Source: Marinimicrobium hydrolyticum
GTDB lineage: Bacteria > Pseudomonadota > Gammaproteobacteria > Pseudomonadales > Cellvibrionaceae
Reading direction: 5' to 3'
Length of the DNA stretch: 49,506 bases
NCBI RefSeq assembly: GCF_030848505.1
Contig: NZ_JAVDDU010000015.1
Span: 1-49,506 of the forward strand
Shown: positions 44,293 through 49,506 of the stretch, one piece after another
Layout of the letters: each line of letters begins with the position of its first letter
How positions within the stretch are numbered: position 1 is the stretch's first letter
Notes under the pieces: model-generated
What the model saw: only the letters and a program-made list of their open reading frames with translations
Databases searched by the model: none
What the model was told of the DNA's origin: nothing
Translations under genes and position numbers: made by a program

Positions 44293-46302
44293 TTACATCA
44301 CCCGCTGGCCAGGTTGGGCGCCGCTGTGGGGCTCCAGTATGTGGATGTCTTTGCCACCCGGGCCTGCGGCCAGAACCATGCCTTCACTTACGCCGAACTT
44401 CATTTTTCGCGGCGCTAAGTTGGCGACCATGACGGTGAGTTTGCCTTCCAGATCTTCTGGCTGATAGGCGCTTTTGATTCCGGCAAAGACGTTGCGGGTT
44501 TCACCGCCCAGGTCGAGGGTAAGGCGCAACAATTTGTCAGCGCCTTCAACGTGCTCGGCTTTTACGATGCGTACAACGCGCAAGTCCACTTTGGCAAAAC
44601 TGTTAAAATCGATCTCTTCGGCGATGGGCTCATCGGCCAAGGGTCCGCTGGCGGGAGTCGGTGCTTCTTCCTTACTGGCTTCAATCATTGCATCTACCTT
44701 GTCTTTTTCCACCCTGACCATCAGGGGTTCAAACGCGTTAATGTTCTCTCCGCCCCGAAAGCTCGGCGCTTGCTGCCAGCTCAGGGTTTCGCCCAGAAAC
44801 GCTTCGGCTTTGCGGGCAAGCTCCGGCACCACCGGTTTGAGCCACGTGATCAGGGCGCGGAAGCAATTGATCCCCTGAGTGCAAACGGCCTGTACTTCCG
44901 CTTCTTGGCCGGCTTGCTTGGCCATTTTCCAGGGTTCTTTGGCGGCGATGTATTCATTGGCGGCATCGGCCAGCGCCATAATTTCCCGCATGGCCTTGCT
45001 GAACTCGCGAGCTTCGTAAAGTTGGGCGATGCTTTCATTGGCGTCGACAAATCGTTGCCACAGTGCCGGTTCAGCCACTTCAGTGGCGAGTGTGCCGCCG
45101 GCCTTATTAATGAACTTGGCGGTGCGGCTGGCGATGTTGACCACTTTGCCCACCAGGTCGCTGTTCACTCGCTGGATAAAGTCATCCAGGTTCAAGTCCA
45201 GGTCGTCTACCGATCCGGTCAGCTTGGCGGCGAAGTAATAACGCAGGTATTCCGGGTTCAGGTGCGCCAGATAGGTTTGGCCATTAATAAAGGTGCCCCG
45301 GGACTTGGACATTTTCTTGCCATTGACGGTAACAAAACCGTGTACGCAAATTTTGGTGGGCGTGCGCAGATCCGCCGAGTGCAGCATGGCGGGCCAAAAC
45401 AGCGCGTGAAAGTTGACGATGTCCTTGCCGATAAAGTGGTACACCTCGGCGTCCGAGTCGCGCTTCCAGTAGTCCAGCCAATCCCCGCCGGTGCGATCCA
45501 GTAGATTTTTCAGGCTGGCAATGTAGCCGATGGGGGCATCCAGCCAGACATAGAAAAATTTGCCTGGCTGATCGGGAATTTCAAAACCAAAATAGGGCGC
45601 ATCGCGGGAAATGTCCCACTCCTGTAAATCGCTATCGAGCCATTCTGCCACTTTGTTGGCCACTTCCGGCTGCAGGTGCCCGGCGCGGGTCCAGTCTTTT
45701 AGAAAAGTCGCGAATTCGGGCAGGCGGAAGAAGAAGTGCTCCGACTCTTTGGGCACCGGGGTGGCGCCCGACAGAGCTGAGACCGGGTCAATCAGCTCCA
45801 TAGGAGAGTAGGTGGCTCCGCAGGCCTCACAGTTATCACCGTACTGATCCGGCGCCTTGCACTTGGGGCAGCTGCCTTTGATGTAGCGATCCGCCAGAAA
45901 CAATTGTTTCTCAGGGTCAAACGCTTGAATAATTTCCCGCCGGGCAATATGCCCGTTGCCGTCCAGACGCCGGTAAATCATTTCCGCCAGCTCCCGATTC
46001 TCCACTGAATGGGTGCTGTGAAAGTTGTCGTGTTCGATCAGAAAGCCTTTGGATACGGTCTCGTGAGCCTCTTGCATAGCCTGGATATGAGCTTCCGGGC
46101 TGATTCCCAGCTCCTCCGCCTTCAGGGTGATGGCGGTGCCGTGGGCGTCATCGGCGCACACATACAGGCAATCGTGACCGCGCAGCTTTTGAAAGCGCAC
46201 CCAAATGTCGGTCTGGATTTGCTCCATAATGTGGCCCAGGTGCAGCTCGCCGTTGGCATAGGGGAGGGCGCTGGTAACTAGAATTTTGCGGCTCTGGGTC
46301 AT
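44293..46302 (-). CDS. metG: Methionyl-tRNA synthetase
   Basis: Class I synthetase charging tRNA-Met. The 669-residue protein has the HIGH motif as HLGH (21-24), the KMSKS loop (330-334), a zinc ribbon with Cys at 145, 148, 158 and 161, and a C-terminal EMAP/tRNA-binding domain (about 565-669) beginning near [13 protein letters not shown]. This is the longer MetRS form of enterobacteria and pseudomonads. It is divergent from mrp. Confidence 0.96.
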   Translation of the reverse strand: MTQSRKILVTSALPYANGELHLGHIMEQIQTDIWVRFQKLRGHDCLYVCADDAHGTAITLKAEELGISPEAHIQAMQEAHETVSKGFLIEHDNFHSTHSVENRELAEMIYRRLDGNGHIARREIIQAFDPEKQLFLADRYIKGSCPKCKAPDQYGDNCEACGATYSPMELIDPVSALSGATPVPKESEHFFFRLPEFATFLKDWTRAGHLQPEVANKVAEWLDSDLQEWDISRDAPYFGFEIPDQPGKFFYVWLDAPIGYIASLKNLLDRTGGDWLDYWKRDSDAEVYHFIGKDIVNFHALFWPAMLHSADLRTPTKICVHGFVTVNGKKMSKSRGTFINGQTYLAHLNPEYLRYYFAAKLTGSVDDLDLNLDDFIQRVNSDLVGKVVNIASRTAKFINKAGGTLATEVAEPALWQRFVDANESIAQLYEAREFSKAMREIMALADAANEYIAAKEPWKMAKQAGQEAEVQAVCTQGINCFRALITWLKPVVPELARKAEAFLGETLSWQQAPSFRGGENINAFEPLMVRVEKDKVDAMIEASKEEAPTPASGPLADEPIAEEIDFNSFAKVDLRVVRIVKAEHVEGADKLLRLTLDLGGETRNVFAGIKSAYQPEDLEGKLTVMVANLAPRKMKFGVSEGMVLAAGPGGKDIHILEPHSGAQPGQRVM

Positions 46303-46356
46303 AAACGTCGCTAATCAGGGCGGTTGGGGGCCGGTGCGGCCAGAAAAAAGAGGCGC

Positions 46357-46385
46357 ACTATAGCAAATTTTGCCCGGATCTTCAG
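46357..46385 (-). promoter_or_regulatory. metG: Probable metG promoter
   Basis: On the minus strand, CTGAAG (46380-46385) and TATAGT (46357-46362) are separated by 17 bases. The -10 is good; the -35 shares TGA with consensus but is weak. The start point would be near 46350, about 48 bases before the metG ATG. Confidence 0.45.
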
Positions 46386-46422
46386 GGGGTTAACCATAAA
46401 AGTTGACCTTGGCACTTGGTTT

Positions 46423-46449
46423 TTGACGTGTCGGCGGATAGAGTATTGT
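46423..46449 (+). promoter_or_regulatory. Possible mrp promoter
   Basis: TTGACG (46423-46428) and TATTGT (46444-46449) lie 15 bases apart, a short spacer. They precede the ATG at 46512 by about 63 bases. Confidence 0.35.
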
Positions 46450-46511
46450 CCCGGCCGCCAGTGCCGCGGCCATCGCCTTACCTTCCCTCACACATCGTTT
46501 ACGGAATTGCT

Positions 46512-47612
46512 ATGTCCGAGATCTCCAGAGAAAGCGTTACCCAGGCCATTCAGTTGATCGAAGAGCCCACGCTAGGCCGTACCTTGTTGGAATTGGGTAT
46601 CGAGCCACGGGTTTCAGTTGACGGCGATCGGATAGAGGTGAGTATCACCCTGGGGTACCCAGCGGAAGGGGTGAGTCAGACGCTGGCGGAGGCGATAAAC
46701 CATGCCGTGTCCGGGATTGCCGGTGTGCAATCCGTGGGCGTGGATATCGGATGGGACATTCCTGCTCTGGGCGGCGCCAATACAGCCGCTCGTACTCCTG
46801 GGGTGAAAAACATCATCGCCGTGGCTTCCGGTAAAGGCGGAGTGGGTAAATCCACCACGGCTGTGAATCTGGCCGTGGCGCTGGCAGCGGAGGGGGCTCG
46901 GGTGGGCCTTCTGGATGCGGACATCTATGGCCCCAGCCTACCGCACATGTTGGGGGTGGGGCAGCGGCGCCCAGAGATTGTTGAGCGCGACGGTAAGCAA
47001 ATGATGCTGCCTATTCAAGCCCACGGTGTGCAGTCGGTCTCCATGGGCTATCTGGTAACCGAGCAGACTCCCATGGTCTGGCGCGGCCCCATGGTTAGCG
47101 GGGCGCTTCAGCAGTTATTGGGCCAGACCCAGTGGGATCAGGTGGATTATCTCATTGTGGATATGCCCCCTGGCACAGGGGATATTCAGCTGACGCTGTC
47201 CCAAAAAGTACCAGTAACCGGTGCGGTCATTGTCACCACGCCACAGGATATTGCTTTGCTGGATGCCAAAAAGGGCATTGAGATGTTCCGCAAGGTCAAT
47301 GTGCCGGTACTCGGGGTGGTGGAAAACATGGCCGTGCACGTGTGTTCCAACTGCGGCCACGAAGAACACATTTTCGGTGCTGGAGGGGGTGAGCGCATAG
47401 CCCGCGAGTATCAGGCCGAGCTGCTGGGATCACTGCCTTTGGATTTGGCTATTCGCGAAACGACAGACGCCGGCTTACCCACCGTGGCGGCTGACCCGGA
47501 CTCCTCGCTCAGCCAGCACTACCGTCGTATTGCCCGCCGCTTGGGTGCTCGTCTTTGGCAGGATGCGGCTGGCGCACAAGAAGCCCCTGAAATCGTGATT
47601 ACCGACGACTGA
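46512..47612 (+). CDS. mrp: Iron-sulfur cluster carrier protein Mrp/ApbC
   Basis: P-loop ATPase that binds and transfers [4Fe-4S] clusters. The 366-residue protein has an N-terminal MIP18/DUF59-type domain (about 5-80), a deviant Walker A SGKGGVGKST (106-115), DADIYGPS (135-142), and the cluster-binding CSNC (C278 and C281). The ATG at 46512 is preferred to an upstream start that adds 32 residues lacking similarity. Its position beside metG is common in gammaproteobacteria. Confidence 0.95.
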   Translation: MSEISRESVTQAIQLIEEPTLGRTLLELGIEPRVSVDGDRIEVSITLGYPAEGVSQTLAEAINHAVSGIAGVQSVGVDIGWDIPALGGANTAARTPGVKNIIAVASGKGGVGKSTTAVNLAVALAAEGARVGLLDADIYGPSLPHMLGVGQRRPEIVERDGKQMMLPIQAHGVQSVSMGYLVTEQTPMVWRGPMVSGALQQLLGQTQWDQVDYLIVDMPPGTGDIQLTLSQKVPVTGAVIVTTPQDIALLDAKKGIEMFRKVNVPVLGVVENMAVHVCSNCGHEEHIFGAGGGERIAREYQAELLGSLPLDLAIRETTDAGLPTVAADPDSSLSQHYRRIARRLGARLWQDAAGAQEAPEIVITDD

Positions 47613-47695
47613 TACCCCTTCCTGAAGGTAGGCTTTGAGGCCAAAAAGCTTTATTATGCGGCCCCAGCAATCCTTCAGGTTTTTCGGGAGACCCC

Positions 47696-48265
47696 ATGAG
47701 TATCAAGTCCGATAAGTGGATGCGCCGCATGGCGGAAGAGCACGGCATGATTGAGCCCTTTGAGCCGGGCCAGGTGCGTCACGATGCCGAAGGGCAGCGC
47801 ATTGTCTCCTACGGTACCTCCAGCTACGGCTACGATGTGCGCTGTGCGGACGAATTCAAGATCTTTACCAACGTCTACTCGTCCGTGGTGGACCCCAAAA
47901 ACTTCGATGAAGACAGCTTTGTGGACATTAAGTCCGATGTTTGCATCATCCCTCCCAATTCCTTTGCCCTGGCGCGTACCGTGGAGTATTTCCGCATTCC
48001 CCGCTCTGTGCTGACGGTCTGCCTCGGCAAATCCACCTACGCCCGCTGCGGCATTATCGTGAATGTCACGCCCCTGGAGCCGGAGTGGGAAGGCCATGTA
48101 ACCCTGGAATTCTCCAACACCACCCCACTGCCCGCCAAGATCTACGCCAACGAAGGCGTAGCGCAGATGCTGTTTTTCGAATCCGACGAGATTTGCGAAA
48201 CCTCCTACAAAGACCGAGGCGGCAAGTACCAGGGCCAGCGTGGTGTGACGCTGCCCAAAACCTGA
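47696..48265 (+). CDS. dcd: dCTP deaminase
   Basis: Deaminates dCTP to dUTP, the main source of dTMP precursor in this group. The 189-residue protein contains [13 protein letters not shown], the [14 protein letters not shown] segment and [22 protein letters not shown], all family landmarks, and ends with GVTLPKT. A GGGAG ribosome site precedes the ATG. It lies downstream of mrp with an 83-base gap. Confidence 0.96.
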   Translation: MSIKSDKWMRRMAEEHGMIEPFEPGQVRHDAEGQRIVSYGTSSYGYDVRCADEFKIFTNVYSSVVDPKNFDEDSFVDIKSDVCIIPPNSFALARTVEYFRIPRSVLTVCLGKSTYARCGIIVNVTPLEPEWEGHVTLEFSNTTPLPAKIYANEGVAQMLFFESDEICETSYKDRGGKYQGQRGVTLPKT

Positions 48266-48298
48266 GCCGCCGCAAGCCACCACATAGCCATAGCCAGC

Positions 48299-48323
48299 GC
48301 GCTCAAGTGCCTGACTTGAGCGC
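48299..48323 (+). terminator. Hairpin downstream of dcd, possible terminator
   Basis: Perfect 10-bp arms with a five-base GCCTG loop begin 34 bases after the dcd stop. The following bases are C-rich, not a T-run, so termination would have to be weak or factor-assisted. Confidence 0.5.
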
Positions 48324-48415
48324 TCCCCGCAGCGATTTAACCACCGAACAGCAAATGATGCGTAACGACAACGCATCATCATCCCCTCACTGACCTGTTG
48401 GAAAAATGGAAAATG

Positions 48416-48438
48416 GCGCATAAAGCAACTTTATGCGC
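48416..48438. repeat. Perfect inverted repeat GCGCATAAAG-N3-CTTTATGCGC
   Basis: Ten-base arms enclose a CAA loop, followed by AATGTTTTG. It sits where composition shifts to AT-rich and could be a terminator or a regulatory or recombination site. Confidence 0.6.
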
Positions 48439-48542
48439 AATGTTTTGTGCGTCTGGACAAACTATTTCCGCATAAGATTCAGCATGAGCAATTTTTCACG
48501 TAACCCCCTCCTTTTTTAAAGCAATAGGTCGCGAGCCAGGGC

Positions 48543-48571
48543 GTGACCTGGGTTATGGCGCGTGGTATAAC
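48543..48571 (+). promoter_or_regulatory. Possible promoter for the 48654 gene
   Basis: GTGACC (48543-48548) and TATAAC (48566-48571) are separated by 17 bases. The start point would be near 48578, about 76 bases before the ATG. Confidence 0.4.
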
Positions 48572-48653
48572 ATGCGGAGAGCGGTAAAAGGTGGAAGTTC
48601 TCTGGGTTTCAAATGCGGACACATTCCTTCTAGTAATATTGGTGTTTTGACGA

Positions 48654-49169
48654 ATGGATAGGGATCAAAAAGAGTCATTAATTAGCGAAATCGAAACTAG
48701 GTACTTTTTAATAAAAAAGAGTACCGCAGTATACGCGATTGGTGGCTTTGTCGCGGCAATTCTGGCTATGGCCGGCGTCACCTACACCTCGGTTTTAGAT
48801 GCGGTTCGATCTGAAAGCTCCGAAATTGCAATAGCAGAAATTGCGCACCTAAGGTCACAGGCCCAATCAGAGTATGATTCTTTCATAGTGTCTCTTGGAG
48901 AGCCTAATACAATCAATCGCAAATTGGCCAATGTGAGCTCAAAGCTTGGCGACGTTGCGGCGCTTCAGCAAGAAGTCATGGCATTGTCTTACGAGCTAGA
49001 GGAAGTGACTCGTTCACTTGGGGAGGCAGCACGCCATCTCGGGGTGGCGGGTTACATGAACAGAAAATTTAGCGAAGAAGATTTCGATGAAATTGGTAAT
49101 CTTCGACGAGGGATATGGGATGCTGGGGCTGCGCTAGGCAAGGCCTCCGATAAAGTGGGAAGTAATTAG
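48654..49169 (+). CDS. Membrane-anchored coiled-coil protein of unknown function
   Basis: A 171-residue protein I do not recognise. After a charged N-terminus it has one hydrophobic segment (about 25-44, AVYAIGGFVAAILAMAGVTY), then a helical region (about 55-150) with heptad-like hydrophobic spacing, such as VSSKLGDVAALQQEVMALSY, that suggests a coiled coil. No enzyme motif is seen. Codon use is more AT-rich than that of the genes to the left. It is followed 77 bases later by a PIN-like gene. The topology (short cytoplasmic N-terminus, long domain outside or inside the membrane) is not resolved. Confidence 0.7.
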   Translation: MDRDQKESLISEIETRYFLIKKSTAVYAIGGFVAAILAMAGVTYTSVLDAVRSESSEIAIAEIAHLRSQAQSEYDSFIVSLGEPNTINRKLANVSSKLGDVAALQQEVMALSYELEEVTRSLGEAARHLGVAGYMNRKFSEEDFDEIGNLRRGIWDAGAALGKASDKVGSN

Positions 49170-49245
49170 ATCAAGCACAGCGACCGCTAAAGCGGCGCGT
49201 ATTGGCGACGTTGTGCGGGTGACGGACAATGGAGTATGTTTGCTA

Positions 49246-49506
49246 GTGAAGATAATATTTAATTCCGACCTTCTTTACGCTGACTCATTTATCAAGGACA
49301 GACTTCCTCGGCACTTGCATAACTTCCTTGTAGAGTGCAAGGAACATGGCCATGAAATAATTATACCAGAAACAACACTGTTGGAGTTCGATAGGAAGCA
49401 GTCAGTTTTTTTGCAAAAGGAGATGTCAGAGATTGAATCCGCAAAAGAGAAGTTGTCGCTGTACGGGGTAGAGGTTGAGCTGGATATAGTCAAGCTTGTA
49501 TCCAAA
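49246..49506 (+). CDS. N-terminal part of a PIN-like protein, cut by the window end
   Basis: An open frame runs from a GTG at 49246 to the window end with no stop (87 codons). It begins VKIIFNSDLLYADSF, resembling the first strand of PIN nucleases (usually with a D-x-N/D start motif), and continues with a conserved-looking IIIPETTLLEFDRKQ segment that fits the second acidic position of PIN domains. Other starts at TTG 49240 or GTG 49219 are possible. PIN proteins act as RNA nucleases, often toxins, but assignment rests on a partial sequence. No partner antitoxin is visible upstream. Confidence 0.45.
   Translation, partial: MKIIFNSDLLYADSFIKDRLPRHLHNFLVECKEHGHEIIIPETTLLEFDRKQSVFLQKEMSEIESAKEKLSLYGVEVELDIVKLVSK

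Larger units (their letters stand above)
48266..48653. other. Gap after dcd: AT-rich boundary with hairpins and a promoter
   Basis: No protein gene is convincing here. A GCGCTCAAGT / ACTTGAGCGC hairpin lies at 48299-48323 and another with 10-bp arms at 48416-48438. A possible promoter for the next gene is at 48543-48571. Base composition becomes more AT-rich than upstream from about 48,350. Confidence 0.7.

Noticed and set aside
44551-45504. 317-codon open frame on the plus strand opposite metG
   Set aside because: It is antisense to metG, with no domain or ribosome site.

Overview
The window is chromosomal DNA of a gammaproteobacterium with mostly moderately high-GC coding sequence. Gene content and order (argS, pyrB, sbcB, a complete cbb3 oxidase locus ccoNOQP-ccoG-ccoH-ccoI-ccoS, and rsxABCDGE beside metG, mrp and dcd) resemble marine Pseudomonas-like or Cellvibrio-like bacteria. 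That placement is inference from gene content only. About 43 protein genes are supported; no rRNA, tRNA, CRISPR array or insertion sequence was seen.

Layout. 352-4259: a tight trehalose cluster, otsB - GH15 glycosidase - otsA. 4265-8016 (minus): a YqcC-family protein, the DinG iron-sulfur helicase and an acyltransferase. 8295-9581: a REC-GGDEF-REC diguanylate cyclase. 9582-14672: aspartate carbamoyltransferase, a DUF2971 protein, a GlpD-like flavoprotein and ArgRS. 14835-16832: an enoyl-CoA isomerase-like and a dienoyl-CoA-reductase-like gene, probably an accessory module for oxidising unsaturated fatty acids, followed by phhB. 16922-22338: a GAF-GGDEF-EAL protein, a membrane-anchored retropepsin-like protease, a beta-carbonic anhydrase and exonuclease I. 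22517-23737: argG.

24086-33196 is the microaerobic respiration block. It holds the cbb3 oxidase structural genes preceded by an FNR/ANR-type box, then the copper reductase CcoG, FixH/CcoH, the copper ATPase CcoI, CcoS and a TauE/SafE-like membrane protein. Two related long palindromic intergenic elements sit between ccoG and ccoH. 33399-36858 holds a small Omp85-type outer membrane protein, glyoxalase I and a YdgA-like protein, closed by a strong bidirectional terminator. 36926-43942 (minus) holds a small MscS channel and the full rsxABCDGE electron-transfer operon with its own terminator. A second type of palindromic repeat lies between rsxA and metG. metG and mrp are divergent, and dcd follows mrp.

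After dcd (from about 48,350) the sequence becomes visibly more AT-rich. It carries a short membrane-anchored coiled-coil protein of unknown function and the start of a PIN-like protein that runs off the window. This looks like the edge of an accessory region. No fully novel multi-gene system is evident. The most unusual signals are the palindromic repeat elements, the isomerase/reductase pair, the C10 tract in the protease gene, and the AT-rich right edge.
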